A stretch of DNA of 64,000 bases from a bacterium (GTDB taxonomy: Bacteria; Acidobacteriota; Polarisedimenticolia; Polarisedimenticolales; Polarisedimenticolaceae), in the NCBI GenBank assembly GCA_024226515.1, contig JAAELQ010000239.1:115650-179649 (forward strand). The letters are read 5' to 3'. A program made the translations under genes and the position numbers. The notes under the pieces are model-generated. The model searched no databases. It was not told the origin of the DNA and saw only the letters and a list, made by a program, of their open reading frames with translations. This document shows, piece after piece, positions 39,029-48,535 of the stretch; the first letter of the stretch is position 1; the number at the start of each line of letters is the position of its first letter.

Positions 39029-39903
39029 CGACGGAAACCCTGCAACACGGCGCCGCCGAGAACGAGGCGGCGGCAACGAGCGTCCCGACGGTGCGCATCC
39101 GCCCCTCGCGTGGATGGGCCGCGCTGCAGCTCGGCGAGCTGTGGGAGTACCGCGAGCTGCTGTACTTCCTGACGTGGCGCGACATCAAGGTGCGCTACAA
39201 GCAGACGATCCTCGGGCTGGCCTGGGCCATCATTCAGCCGCTGTTCACGATGCTGGTGTTCAGCATCTTCTTCGGTCGGCTGGCCAAGATCCCGTCCGAC
39301 GGACTGCCGTACCCGGTGTTCGCCTACGCTGCGCTGGTGCCGTGGACGTTCTTCGCCAACGGCCTCGCGTCGGCGTCGAACAGCCTCGTCGGCGGCGGCA
39401 ACATGCTGAAGAAGGTCTACTTTCCGCGCCTGGCGATGCCGATCTCGTCCGTGCTGGGCGGGGTGGTCGACTTCACGCTGGCCTTCACGTTACTGATCGG
39501 GATGGTGTTCTGGTACGGCGTCGTGCCGTCGCTGGCCGTCCTGTTGATCCCGCTCTTCCTGCTGCTGGCCTTCACGACCTGCCTCGGCGTTGCGTTGTGG
39601 CTCTCGGCGCTGAACGTGCAGTTCCGCGACATCCGCTACGTCGTGCCGTTCGTCGTGCAGTTCTGGATGTTCTCCACCCCGATCGCCTACCCCTCGAGCC
39701 TGATCGAGAGCGAGCTGTGGCGGGCGGTCTACGCGTTGAACCCGATGGTCGGCGTGGTCGAGGGTTTCCGCTGGGCCATCCTCGGTGCCGACACCGCGCC
39801 GGGAGTGATGATCTTCGTCTCGGCGCTGGTCTCGCTGGCGATCCTGATCGGCGGAGCGTTCTACTTCAAGCGCATGGAGCGCTCGTTCGCGGACGTGGTC
39901 TGA
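39025..39903 (+). CDS. wzm: ABC-2 polysaccharide exporter permease
   Basis: Wzm-type permease, 292 residues with six membrane helices from about residue 55. The region LTWRDIKVRYKQTILGLAWA just before the first helix is the amphipathic gate-helix/coupling motif conserved in O-antigen and teichoic acid exporters, followed by IIQPLFTMLVFSIFFGRLA and VPWTFFANGLASASNSL. It exports undecaprenyl-linked polymer across the inner membrane with the ATPase encoded next. ATGA overlap with the flavoprotein gene. Confidence 0.95.
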   Translation: MTTETLQHGAAENEAAATSVPTVRIRPSRGWAALQLGELWEYRELLYFLTWRDIKVRYKQTILGLAWAIIQPLFTMLVFSIFFGRLAKIPSDGLPYPVFAYAALVPWTFFANGLASASNSLVGGGNMLKKVYFPRLAMPISSVLGGVVDFTLAFTLLIGMVFWYGVVPSLAVLLIPLFLLLAFTTCLGVALWLSALNVQFRDIRYVVPFVVQFWMFSTPIAYPSSLIESELWRAVYALNPMVGVVEGFRWAILGADTAPGVMIFVSALVSLAILIGGAFYFKRMERSFADVV

Positions 39904-39904
39904 T

Positions 39905-41200
39905 ATGAGCAACACGGCAATTCGGGTCCGCGATCTGGGCAAGCGCTACCACATCGGCGTGCGCGAGCGCCGCCACGACACGATGCGCGACCTGATCGTG
40001 GACTCGGCCACGATGCCGTTTCGGCGGCTGGCCAAGCTGGTCGGTGGCCACGCGGCGGGCGCCGCCGACCTCGACGAGACGTTCTGGGCCCTGCGCGACG
40101 TCTCGTTCGACGTGAAACACGGTGAGGTGCTGGGTGTCATCGGCAGAAACGGCGCGGGCAAGAGCACGTTGCTGAAGATCCTCTCGCGCATCACGCACCC
40201 CGACGCGGGCGAGGCCGACATCAACGGCCGCCTGGGGTCGTTGCTGGAGGTGGGCACCGCGTTTCACCCGGAGCTGACCGGGCGCGAGAACGTCTTCCTC
40301 AACGGCGCCGTGCTCGGCATGCGGCGTCACGAGATCGAGCGCAAGTTCGACGCCATCGTCGACTTCTCGGGCGTCGAGAAGTTCCTCGACACGCCGGTCA
40401 AGCACTTCTCGAGCGGTATGGCCGTGCGGCTGGCTTTCGCCGTCGCCGCGCACCTCGACCCGGAGATCCTCATCATCGACGAGGTGCTGGCCGTCGGCGA
40501 CGCCGCATTCCAGAAGAAGTGCCTGGCCAAGATGGACGAGGTCACGCGTGCCGGCCGCACGGTGCTGTTCGTCAGCCATAACATGTCGGCCGTCGATGAG
40601 CTGTGCGACCGCATCCTGTTCCTGGTCGACGGCAAGGTGAAGAGTGACGGCCCGACGTCCGAGGTGATCTCGGAGTACCTCAATTACGGCGACCGCTCGA
40701 CGATCGGGCCCGACGGCGAACTCTCGAATTACCCGCGCAGCGGCGCGTTGGCGCCCGTGATCGTACGCGGCGAGGTCAACGGCAAGCCGATGCAAGAGCA
40801 CCACCTCGTGCGTCCGCTCGAGCCGCTGCAGATGGCATTCGAGGTCGAGGTCGACCGGCCGATGAGGGAATTCGCGCTGGCGGTCTACTTCATGAGCGTG
40901 CACGCGCTGTGTGTCTTCGCGACGAACACGATCTGGAGCCGCGGCCCGATCGACCTCGATCGCGCCGGGCGCCACCGCGTCGAGTGCACGATCCCCAGGA
41001 TGCCGCTGGTCGCGGGGCCCTACTTCCTGATCGTCGCCGCCGCGGCGGAGGGCAAGGCACTGGACAAGCTGGAGCAGGTCAGCTGCATCGAGGTGGCGAA
41101 GACCGATCCGTTCGGCCACGGAAGGCTGCCGGGCAAGGGAGAGGGACACTTCCTGTCCGACGCGACCTGGACGGTCAACGAGGGAAGCGGCGTGTCATGA
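39905..41200 (+). CDS. wzt: ABC polysaccharide exporter ATPase with C-terminal carbohydrate-binding domain
   Basis: Wzt-type ATPase, 431 residues. The nucleotide-binding domain has Walker A GRNGAGKSTLL (about 82-92), Q-loop region GSLLEVGTAFHPELTGREN, signature KHFSSGMAVRLAFAVAAHLD and Walker B ILIIDEVLAVGD. After residue 250 a second domain follows (RGEVNGKPMQEHHLVRPLEP onward), the Wzt_C beta-sandwich that recognises the modified terminus of the O-antigen chain. That makes the exported polymer likely an ABC-dependent, end-capped O-polysaccharide, separate from the Wzy-type polymer of the first locus. Confidence 0.95.
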   Translation: MSNTAIRVRDLGKRYHIGVRERRHDTMRDLIVDSATMPFRRLAKLVGGHAAGAADLDETFWALRDVSFDVKHGEVLGVIGRNGAGKSTLLKILSRITHPDAGEADINGRLGSLLEVGTAFHPELTGRENVFLNGAVLGMRRHEIERKFDAIVDFSGVEKFLDTPVKHFSSGMAVRLAFAVAAHLDPEILIIDEVLAVGDAAFQKKCLAKMDEVTRAGRTVLFVSHNMSAVDELCDRILFLVDGKVKSDGPTSEVISEYLNYGDRSTIGPDGELSNYPRSGALAPVIVRGEVNGKPMQEHHLVRPLEPLQMAFEVEVDRPMREFALAVYFMSVHALCVFATNTIWSRGPIDLDRAGRHRVECTIPRMPLVAGPYFLIVAAAAEGKALDKLEQVSCIEVAKTDPFGHGRLPGKGEGHFLSDATWTVNEGSGVS

Positions 41201-42156
41201 CCCCCCTCACGGTCGTGATCTGCACCTACAACCGGGCCGGATTACTGGCGAAACTGCTCGACTCGCTGATCGAGCAGGGCGCGCCGAAGGACGGGTTCGA
41301 GGTCCTGGTCGTCGACAACGCGTCGACCGATCGCACGCAGGATGTCTGCCGCGACTACGCAGATCGACTCGGTCGCTTTCGCTCCGTGGTCGAGGACAAG
41401 CGCGGCCTGTCGCAGGCGCGCAACCGCGGCTGGAGAGAGGCTGCAGGAACGTACGTCCTGTATCTCGACGACGACTGCACCGTGCCGCCCGACTACGTCG
41501 AGGTCGCGCTGGCGGTCGCACGCGACGTCGCGCCGGCAATGTTCGGCGGCCCAGTCCTGCCCGCGTTCGACGCGCCCCGCCCGCGCTGGTTCAAGGACGC
41601 CTACGTGGCCTACGAGCTGACCGACAGCGCGCGGGCTCTCACGCCGGAGGAGTTCGTCTTCGGTGGCAACATGGCCGTGCGGCGCGAGAAGATCGAGCGC
41701 CTCGGCGGTTTCAACCCCCGCTTCGGCATGAGCGGCGGGGCGCTGGGCTACGGCGAGGAGATCCTGCCACAGCAGGCGCTGCGCGCCGAGATGCCGGACG
41801 AGACGATCTGGTACGAGCCGGGCCTCGTCATCCACCATCTGACGCGGCGCGAGAAGATGACCCTGCGTTGGGGCTTCCGCAACGCGTACGTCCGCGGGAT
41901 CTACCTCGACCGTGTGTTCCACGCCGACAAGCCGGTGCCCGAGCGCTCGCGCCTCAGGAAGCGCATGATCGAGACCGGCATCGCCGTGGCAAAGGATCTG
42001 GTCAAGGCCGTCGTGAGGCGCGACCGCGAACGATTCCCGCACGTGGGGAACTACATTCACGAGCACACGTTCGAGTACGTCACCGAACTGGGCCGGCTAC
42101 GCGAGAAACTCCGTCGCGCCAGCGCCCCGTCGGGCCAAAAACCCGACCCACGTTGA
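41197..42156 (+). CDS. Family 2 glycosyltransferase
   Basis: A 319-residue GT-A enzyme: TVVICTYNRAGLLAKLLDSL, VLVVDNASTDRT, RGLSQARNRGWREAAGTYVL, YLDDDCTVPPDY (DxD) and VFGGNMAVRREKIERLGGF. The ATG overlaps the wzt stop. The last eight codons lie inside the first copy of a 78-bp tandem duplication (42085-42240) that also contains the TGA stop, so the original C-terminus may have been altered by the repeat. Confidence 0.92.
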   Translation: MTPLTVVICTYNRAGLLAKLLDSLIEQGAPKDGFEVLVVDNASTDRTQDVCRDYADRLGRFRSVVEDKRGLSQARNRGWREAAGTYVLYLDDDCTVPPDYVEVALAVARDVAPAMFGGPVLPAFDAPRPRWFKDAYVAYELTDSARALTPEEFVFGGNMAVRREKIERLGGFNPRFGMSGGALGYGEEILPQQALRAEMPDETIWYEPGLVIHHLTRREKMTLRWGFRNAYVRGIYLDRVFHADKPVPERSRLRKRMIETGIAVAKDLVKAVVRRDRERFPHVGNYIHEHTFEYVTELGRLREKLRRASAPSGQKPDPR

Positions 42157-42258
42157 TCAACAGAACTGGGCCGGCTACGCGAGAAACTCCGTCGCGCCAG
42201 CGCCCCGTCGGGCCAAAAACCCGACCCACGTTGATCAACAGCCCGACCCATGTTGATT
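42085..42258 (+). repeat. 78-bp tandem duplication with REP-like palindromes
   Basis: 42085-42162 is repeated exactly at 42163-42240, followed by a partial third copy (CCCGACCCA-t-GTTGAT, 42242-42257). Each full unit contains the inverted repeat GTCGGG-N7-CCCGAC (42129-42147 in copy 1) and the perfect palindrome GTTGATCAAC (42152-42161). The remaining stretch up to 42464 has no credible gene; base composition looks less G+C-rich than neighbours. It lies just beyond the 3' end of a RAYT transposase. Confidence 0.85.
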
Positions 42259-42464
42259 GGGAGCGATCACCCGTGCAGCCGTCAGGAGTCTCCGATCCCG
42301 AGCGGTCGACACGCCGCTCACACGCTGGGAAACTCTCGCGACGATGCTCACCGACGCCGATTGCCGCGATTCACTGGCGTGCAAACGTACTCATCCACAG
42401 GTCGATTGCAGGACGTCGATGTCGGTACCGCGTGGACGCGAGTCTCAGGAGATGACCTCCCGGA

Positions 42465-43358
42465 TCACGGCCCGGAGCACTGCACACCGAACCGGACGCG
42501 CATCATCCAAGTTCCCAACGGGAATACGACAGTTCGTTCACCTTCGACGAAGCGGACCCACGCGTCCTTGTAGCAGTCTAGGAACGCCTTGAGGCGTTTC
42601 AGGGCATCGACCCTCCGCCATTTGTCTCGCGCTCCGACTCTCGGGTTGATTCGTCGACGAGGTTCTCGGGTCCGAGGGCGGGAGAAGGGCGATCGCGCCA
42701 ACACGGCCCTCGTTCCCAGAAAGTGCAAGCCATCTCGCCGGGCTGCGTTTCGCAACTGCTCTTCACGTTCGGCCAGCTGCCGTTTCAACTCAGGCATCGC
42801 GTGACGATCAGCGGCAAGCGCGGTCGGCAGCGACAGTTCCAGCCTCACTTCCTGCGGAACCGGCCCGTTCTTGCGAAAGAACCCTCTGGGTCGGACGATG
42901 ACCTCGGGCCTGCCCTGCATCATCTCCGGGGAACTCGATGCCCCAGGCCATGCGTGACTGCTCGGAACGAGGCCGGCGGCCACGGGATTGGCAAACAGGT
43001 AGACGAGTTTGTCTCGGATGTCCGGCGTATTGTCGAGCGCAACCGCGCTATAGGAACCGGGGGCCCAGAAGGATTCCGAGCGACCGAGCTCGATGTTGAC
43101 ACACTTGGCCACGTACTCGTTGAGCCAGTGCATGAAGTCGGGTAGACGGCCGCGTAGATCGGTGACCACGAGGTGATAGTGGTTGCTGAGGACGCAGTAT
43201 GCGTGGACCTGAACACCCGTTCGTTCGGACGCGACAGCGAGACAGAACTTGAAGATCTGGTTCGTCTTTGGGGAGGGTCTGAGGAACAGGCGACGCTCGA
43301 AGCACCGACGGGTCAACAGATAGGACACACCTGGAATGATCGGACGAGGTAAGGACAC
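42465..43358 (-). CDS. REP-associated tyrosine transposase (RAYT, Y1 HUH family)
   Basis: A 297-residue single-copy HUH transposase of the RAYT group, domesticated relatives of IS200/IS605 that process REP palindromes. The HUH motif is SNHYHLVV (H60, H62), and the candidate catalytic tyrosine is Y120 in LVYLFANPVAAGLV, the classic RAYT pattern. N-terminal HAYCVLSNH and the basic C-terminus (RPRTREPRRRINPRVGARDK) fit nucleic-acid binding. It is alone between the O-antigen operon and the cca gene, on the opposite strand, and beside palindromic tandem repeats that may be its substrates. Intact frame, so possibly active. Confidence 0.88.
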   Translation of the reverse strand: MSLPRPIIPGVSYLLTRRCFERRLFLRPSPKTNQIFKFCLAVASERTGVQVHAYCVLSNHYHLVVTDLRGRLPDFMHWLNEYVAKCVNIELGRSESFWAPGSYSAVALDNTPDIRDKLVYLFANPVAAGLVPSSHAWPGASSSPEMMQGRPEVIVRPRGFFRKNGPVPQEVRLELSLPTALAADRHAMPELKRQLAEREEQLRNAARRDGLHFLGTRAVLARSPFSRPRTREPRRRINPRVGARDKWRRVDALKRLKAFLDCYKDAWVRFVEGERTVVFPLGTWMMRVRFGVQCSGP

Positions 43359-43529
43359 CGTGGGTTAGCCTCAGGAGGCTCGGGACGGGTCCGATCCTAG
43401 CAGCCGTTCCGCGTCGCGGAAGGGGAATCAACCTGGGTGGGGGTTTCGGAGTTCGGCCGGTGGCGACAGGAGCTTTGCCGGGCGGGGTGGGGCCTGTGTC
43501 ATATTGGGCGTTGACGTAGCGGAGACTCG

Positions 43530-44921
43530 ATGCGTTTCGATTTGCCCGGGCCATTGCTGCACCTACTGGCGGTGATCCGCGACGCCGCCGGCCGACCACT
43601 GCTGGTGGGCGGCGCGGTGCGCGACGCGGCGCTCGGGCGGCCGGCCAAGGACTGGGACGTCGAGGTCTACGGGCTGGCCGCCGAGGCGCTCGACGGCGTG
43701 CTGCGCCAGGTCGGCAAGGTGCATTCGGTGGGCGTCTCGTTCGGCGTGCACAAGGTGACGATCGGCGGCGAGCTCGAGATCGACGTGGCGCTACCGCGCC
43801 GCGAGAGCAAGCGGGGGAGAGGGCACCGCGGCTTCCTCGTCGACTCCGACCCGAGCATGACTCCCGGCGAGGCGTCGCTACGACGCGACTTCACGCTCAA
43901 CGCGCTGGCCTACGACCCCGAGTCCGATCGAATCCTCGACTTCCACGACGGCCTCGGCGACCTCGAGCGACGCCGGCTGCGCCACGTTGGGCCGGAGTTC
44001 GCCGAGGATCCGCTGCGCGTCCTGCGCGGGATGCAGTTCGCGGGGCGCTTCCGCCTGACGGCGGCACCCGAGACCGTGGAGCTGTCGCGCGGGCTGTTCG
44101 AGGAGTACGACACGCTGGCGAGCGAGCGGATCTGGATCGAGTGGTTCAAGTGGGCCGCCAGGTCCGAGGCGCCGTCGCTCGGACTGGACTTTCTTCGCGC
44201 GTGCGACTGGTGGGACGCGTATCCTCAGCTGCCGCCCCTGGCCGAGTGCGATCAGGAGCCGGAGTGGCACCCGGAGGGCAACGTCTGGCGCCACACGCTG
44301 CACGTGGCCGATGCGGCGGCCGGCGTCGCGGAAAGGGAGGGGCTGGACCCCGAAGATCGAGCGGTGCTGCTGCTGGCGGCCCTGTGCCACGACCTGGGCA
44401 AGCCCGCGACGACCTCCGTGTGCGAGGGGCGAATCGTATCGCCGGGGCACGCGACCCACGAGGAGTCGTACCGCTGCTTTCTCGAGCGGATCGGATGCCC
44501 CGCGGCACGCACCGAGCGCATCGTCGGCCTGTGCCGCGAGCACCTGTCGCACATGGGCTTCGCCGGCTCCGCCCGCCACGTCCGGCGCCTGGCGCGCCGG
44601 CTGGGCGAGCACGGCGAATCGATCGAGATGCTGTCCTACCTCGTCGAGGCGGACCACAGCGGCAGGCCGCCGCTTCCCGGTGGCATGCCCGACGTCATGT
44701 CCGAGATCGTCCGCACGGCGCGCGAGCACGCGATCGCGGACGCTGCCCCGCCGCCGCTGCTGCGTGGGCGAGACCTGATTCGCATGGGGCTCGTGCCGGG
44801 GCCGGAGATGGGGCGCATCCTCCGGTCGGCGTACGACGCCCAGCTCGACGGCGAATTCGACTCCGAGGAAGGCGCTCGGGAATGGGCACGCGGCCGCCGA
44901 GCCGCAGCGGATCCGGAGTGA
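43530..44921 (+). CDS. cca: tRNA nucleotidyltransferase/poly(A) polymerase family with HD domain (CCA-adding type)
   Basis: A 463-residue class II nucleotidyltransferase. Head: PLLVGGAVRDAALGRPAKDW with D-x-D as WDVEVYG, then FTLNALAYDPESDRILDFHD and DPLRVLRGMQFAGRF. C-terminal HD phosphohydrolase: VWRHTLHVADAA and LCHDLGKPATT (HD), then HATHEESYRCF. This is the CCA-adding/repair arrangement. All three tRNAs in the window encode CCA, so here the enzyme would mainly repair tRNA ends. The DWDVEVYGL variant differs from the commoner D-I-D-I/L but keeps both aspartates. CGGAG precedes the ATG. Confidence 0.93.
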   Translation: MRFDLPGPLLHLLAVIRDAAGRPLLVGGAVRDAALGRPAKDWDVEVYGLAAEALDGVLRQVGKVHSVGVSFGVHKVTIGGELEIDVALPRRESKRGRGHRGFLVDSDPSMTPGEASLRRDFTLNALAYDPESDRILDFHDGLGDLERRRLRHVGPEFAEDPLRVLRGMQFAGRFRLTAAPETVELSRGLFEEYDTLASERIWIEWFKWAARSEAPSLGLDFLRACDWWDAYPQLPPLAECDQEPEWHPEGNVWRHTLHVADAAAGVAEREGLDPEDRAVLLLAALCHDLGKPATTSVCEGRIVSPGHATHEESYRCFLERIGCPAARTERIVGLCREHLSHMGFAGSARHVRRLARRLGEHGESIEMLSYLVEADHSGRPPLPGGMPDVMSEIVRTAREHAIADAAPPPLLRGRDLIRMGLVPGPEMGRILRSAYDAQLDGEFDSEEGAREWARGRRAAADPE

Positions 44922-45045
44922 GGCTGCGCTTCACGGCGTGCGCCGTCCGGGTTCGATGTTGCCGCGGCTGCGGGTTGTACCTAGCATGGCCAGTGTGGCA
45001 TCGACGGTCGAGGCCTCACACCCGCTTCGCTCCCGAGAGGCGCCA

Positions 45046-46008
45046 GTGAAAGCTCCTGTAGCCCTCGTTCTCTTCAACCGGCCCGATACGACGCGCCCGG
45101 TCTTCGAAGCGATCCGCGCGGCGCGCCCGCCGAAGCTGCTGCTGATCGCGGATGGCCCGCGCCCGGACCGGCCGGAGGACGCGGAGGGTTGCGCCGCCGC
45201 GCGCGCGGTGGTGGAGAACGTCGACTGGGACTGCGAGGTGCTGCGCAACTACGCGGACGAAAACCTCGGCTGCGGCAAGCGTCCGGCGAGTGGCATCGAC
45301 TGGGTGTTCGAGAATGTCGATCGGGCGATCCTGATGGAGGACGACTGCGTCCCGCATCCCAGCTTCTTCCGCTACTGCGACGAGCTGCTCGAGCGCTACG
45401 CGGACGACGAGCGCATCGCGCAGATATCGGGACACAACTTCCAGTTCGGTAACCGGCGCGGGCCGTACTCCTACTTCTTCTCGCGGCACAACATCTGTCT
45501 CGGGGGCTTCGCCACCTGGCGTCGGGCCTGGAACCACTTCGACTTCGAGGTGCGTGGCTGGCCCGAGCTGCGCGACATCGGCTGGCTGGCCGACTTCCTG
45601 GTCGACCAGCGCGGCGTCGATCACTGGACGCCGCTGTTCGACCGCGCGCACGCCGCGGCAGGCGAGGCCGACTACTGGGACTACCAGTGGACGTTCGCCT
45701 GCTGGGCGCAGCACGGCATCTCGATCCTGCCCAATCCGACTCTGCTGTCCAACATCGGCTTCGGCGACCACGCGACGCACACGAAGTCGTCCGATCACAA
45801 GCTGGCCAACCTGAACCTCGAGGAGATGACCTTTCCGATGACGCACCCGCCTCACGTGGTGCCGCACGCCGAGGCGGATCGCTTCTTCATCGATGCGGTG
45901 GTGGCGCCGGAGAGGCAGGCGCCGCTGCTGACGCGCTTGCGGTGGAAGGTCAGCGAGGCGCTTCCGGCCCCGGTGCGCGACACCGTCAAGCGCCTGCTCG
46001 GACGCTGA
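45046..46008 (+). CDS. HlpA-like/GNT-I-type glycosyltransferase
   Basis: A 320-residue protein like the so-called hemolytic protein HlpA of O-antigen loci, a GT-A fold related to the GNT-I/family 2 type. Motifs: VALVLFNRPDTTRPVFEAIR, LLLIADGPRPDRPED, NLGCGKRPASGIDWVFE, AILMEDDCVPHPSFFRYC (E-D-D metal site) and DYWDYQWTFACW. The GTG at 45046 is preferred because GAGAGG ends five bases before it; longer frames begin at 44986 and 44938. First gene of a five-gene glycan cassette. Confidence 0.85.
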   Translation: MKAPVALVLFNRPDTTRPVFEAIRAARPPKLLLIADGPRPDRPEDAEGCAAARAVVENVDWDCEVLRNYADENLGCGKRPASGIDWVFENVDRAILMEDDCVPHPSFFRYCDELLERYADDERIAQISGHNFQFGNRRGPYSYFFSRHNICLGGFATWRRAWNHFDFEVRGWPELRDIGWLADFLVDQRGVDHWTPLFDRAHAAAGEADYWDYQWTFACWAQHGISILPNPTLLSNIGFGDHATHTKSSDHKLANLNLEEMTFPMTHPPHVVPHAEADRFFIDAVVAPERQAPLLTRLRWKVSEALPAPVRDTVKRLLGR

Positions 46009-46010
46009 TC

Positions 46011-47696
46011 GTGCGCCCCCTCGTCGTACCGGTGTTGCTGCCGGTCGTCGTCTGGCTCTGCGCGTGCACGGGCGGAGCAGCGCCGGGCGAGATCCGCGTC
46101 GTCGGCGGCGTGGGCGAGGCGGAGGTCTTCGACTTCGTCGAGCTGAGCGTGGAGGTGGACGATCCGCCCGCAGCTCGCAACCCGTTCGTCGACGCGTCGC
46201 TGACCGCCGAACTCGTCACGGGCGGCGGCCCGCCGATCGCGGTCGAGGGCTTCTGCGACTCGACGGACGGCTCGATCTACCGCTTGCGCTTCATGCCGAC
46301 CTCGGCCGGGCGCTGGGACTGGAAGCTCGAGTTCCGCTTCGCGGGCGCGACGAAGCGCGCGTCGGGGCAGTTCCTCGCGGTGGAAGCCGGTCGCGAGGGG
46401 CCGCTGCGGCGCGACCCCGAGTTCCCGGCCCATTTCCGGCGCCAGGGCAGTCCGGACCGCTTCTTCTACTACGGAGCGACGGCGTACTGGTTGACCGGCT
46501 GGAAGGACGAGGCGGAGATCGAGCGCGCACTCGATCGCATGGCGGCCGGTGGGGTGAACCGGCTGCGTGTTCTGCTCTACGGGCGCCACCACGACCGGCC
46601 GTGGAACCGGCCGATCGTCGCCGGCCCCGGGTTCGACCTGGCGTTCGAGCCGTGGTCCGCACGCAACCCGGACAGCGTCGAGCGGCCGGGCTTCGACCTG
46701 ACGCGCTTCGACCCGGCCCACTGGCGCAAGTTCGAACGCATGCTGGCCGCCGCGCGGGCTCGCGGGGTCGTGATCTCGGTCGTGTTCTACATGTCGCATC
46801 CGCCGGGGACGTACCACACGGCCTCGATCCCGACCGCGGCGTTCGGCGAGGACGAGCAGCGCTACTTCCGCTACGCCGTGAATCGCCTCGCGGCCTTCGC
46901 CAACGTCACCTGGGACGTGGGCAACGAGCACGACCAGTACCGCCGCGTCGTCGAGTGGCCGAGCTGGATCGCGTCGCACATCCGCGACCAGGATCCCTAC
47001 GATCACCTGCTGTCGGCGCACAACTCCGCGCGCAGCTACCTCGGCGGCGGCTGGTACGACTACGTGCTCGAACAGGCGTGGGACGGCATCGTCGAGGACT
47101 CGCTCTTCGACTACATGCTGCAACTGCGACGCGATCAGGCCGCGACCGGCCGCGTCGTTCCGGTGATCAACGAGGAGTACGGCTACGAGGGCATCTCCGC
47201 CGAGCGCGACACCGACTCGCGGCGCCGACTGGCGTGGGAGATCACGATGGCCGGCTGCTACCAGACGACCGGCGAGACCGACCGGCAGGGGACGGGCGTC
47301 GCGCCCGACACGGGCGGCGGGTGGGCCAACGGGCGCGGCGACGCCACGATGCGCCTGCTCGACGTGCAGCGCCCGTTGCTCGACCTGTTCACCTCGTTCG
47401 CCTGGTGGCGCCTCGAGCCGCGGAGCGACCTGGTCGACGACGGCCTGTGTCTCGCCGCTCCCGGCGAGCGTTACGTCGTGTACCTGCCGGGCCCGGACGC
47501 CCCCGCGGAGACACACGTGACGTCCGGGCGCCGCACGACGATTCGCCTCGACGGCAAGCGCTATCGCGCGCGCTGGTTCGATCCGCGCGGCGGGGAGTAC
47601 ACTGTGCTGCCGTCCGTCGCGGCGGACACGTGGACCACGCCCGACACCCCGGACAGCGGGGACTGGGTTCTGTTGCTGGAAGCCGACGAATCGTGA
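46011..47696 (+). CDS. DUF5060/DUF4038-type glycoside hydrolase lipoprotein
   Basis: A 561-residue exported protein. The N-terminus LVVPVLLPVVVWLCAC has a lipobox-like LCAC, suggesting a lipoprotein. Residues about 28-125 resemble DUF5060 (immunoglobulin-like; LRFMPTSAGRWDWKLEFRF). The central TIM-barrel (about 140-450) resembles DUF4038/apiosidase-type hydrolases: FYYGATAYWLTGWKDEAEIE, WDVGNEHDQYRR (candidate acid/base E in GNEH) and VPVINEEYGYEGI (candidate nucleophile E in NEEYGY). The C-terminal region resembles the putative collagen-binding domain. It probably trims a branched or rare glycan at the cell surface. GTG start directly after the previous stop. Confidence 0.8.
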   Translation: MRPLVVPVLLPVVVWLCACTGGAAPGEIRVVGGVGEAEVFDFVELSVEVDDPPAARNPFVDASLTAELVTGGGPPIAVEGFCDSTDGSIYRLRFMPTSAGRWDWKLEFRFAGATKRASGQFLAVEAGREGPLRRDPEFPAHFRRQGSPDRFFYYGATAYWLTGWKDEAEIERALDRMAAGGVNRLRVLLYGRHHDRPWNRPIVAGPGFDLAFEPWSARNPDSVERPGFDLTRFDPAHWRKFERMLAAARARGVVISVVFYMSHPPGTYHTASIPTAAFGEDEQRYFRYAVNRLAAFANVTWDVGNEHDQYRRVVEWPSWIASHIRDQDPYDHLLSAHNSARSYLGGGWYDYVLEQAWDGIVEDSLFDYMLQLRRDQAATGRVVPVINEEYGYEGISAERDTDSRRRLAWEITMAGCYQTTGETDRQGTGVAPDTGGGWANGRGDATMRLLDVQRPLLDLFTSFAWWRLEPRSDLVDDGLCLAAPGERYVVYLPGPDAPAETHVTSGRRTTIRLDGKRYRARWFDPRGGEYTVLPSVAADTWTTPDTPDSGDWVLLLEADES

Positions 47697-48535
47697 GTCA
47701 ACCCTCGAAACGCGCCTGCATCGTCGTTCCGCTTTCCAACCGTCCGGGGTTCACCGACGACGAGCTGATCTCGCTGCGGCACCTGGAACATCACCTCGGA
47801 GCGCACGATCGGGCCTTCGTCGTCCCACCGGGCCTCGAGGTCGACCGACCCGGCTTTCGCATCGAGCGCTTCGACGACCGCTTCTTCGGCAGCCAGACGG
47901 CACACCGCGACCTGCTGTTCTCGCCGACGTTCTACCGCCGCTTCGCGGACTACGAGTTCATGCTGATCTACCACCTCGACGCCCTGGTCTTCGGCGACCG
48001 GCTCGACGAGTGGTGCGACCGCGGCTTCGACTACGTGGGCCCGCCCTGGATCGAGCACGAGGACGCGCCATACCACGGCAACCCGGCGTACGAAGGAAAG
48101 GTCGGAAACGCGGGCTTTTCCCTGCGTAGGATCGAGGCCTTCCTGCGCGTCGTCGAGTCGCGCCGCTTCGCGGTCGAGCCCGGCGAGTACTGGCGCCGCC
48201 TGCGCGAGGAGCATCCGGCCTGGCGCGTGCCGCTCCTCTGGCCCAAGAGCGTGCTGATGCGCTCGAGCCGCTTCAACAACGCTCAGTGGGAGATGGCGCG
48301 CTACTCCTACGCCAGCGAGGAGCGCTTCGTCGCCAACCGCGCCTCGCACTACTACCCCGAGTTCAACATCGCGGACGTCGAGACCGCGCTGTCGTTCGGC
48401 TTCGAGTGCGTGCCGCGCTACTGCTACGAACGCAACGGCAACCGACTGCCCTTCGGCTGCCACGCCTGGCAGCGCTACGACCGCGAGTTCTGGGAACCGT
48501 TCCTGCTGGGCGCGCCCGAAGATGCGCTGCCCTGA
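47693..48535 (+). CDS. DUF5672-like putative glycosyltransferase
   Basis: A 280-residue cytoplasmic protein resembling DUF5672, a GT-A-like family in glycan loci. FEMLIYHLDALVFGDRLDEW-type core: YEFMLIYHLDALVFGD carries the D-x-D-like LDAL/D motif, followed by YVGPPWIEHEDAPY and GKVGNAGFSLRRIEAFLRVV, then HYYPEFNIADVETALSFGFE and LPFGCHAWQRYDREFW. GTGA overlap with the hydrolase gene. Acceptor and donor unknown. Confidence 0.75.
   Translation: MSQPSKRACIVVPLSNRPGFTDDELISLRHLEHHLGAHDRAFVVPPGLEVDRPGFRIERFDDRFFGSQTAHRDLLFSPTFYRRFADYEFMLIYHLDALVFGDRLDEWCDRGFDYVGPPWIEHEDAPYHGNPAYEGKVGNAGFSLRRIEAFLRVVESRRFAVEPGEYWRRLREEHPAWRVPLLWPKSVLMRSSRFNNAQWEMARYSYASEERFVANRASHYYPEFNIADVETALSFGFECVPRYCYERNGNRLPFGCHAWQRYDREFWEPFLLGAPEDALP

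Noticed and set aside
42085..42258. CRISPR-like array
   Set aside because: Only two direct copies without unique spacers and no cas genes. It is a simple tandem duplication.
42250..42592. Short plus-strand frames in the gap after the 78-bp repeats
   Set aside because: They lack ribosome-binding sites and motifs and partly run antisense to the RAYT gene.
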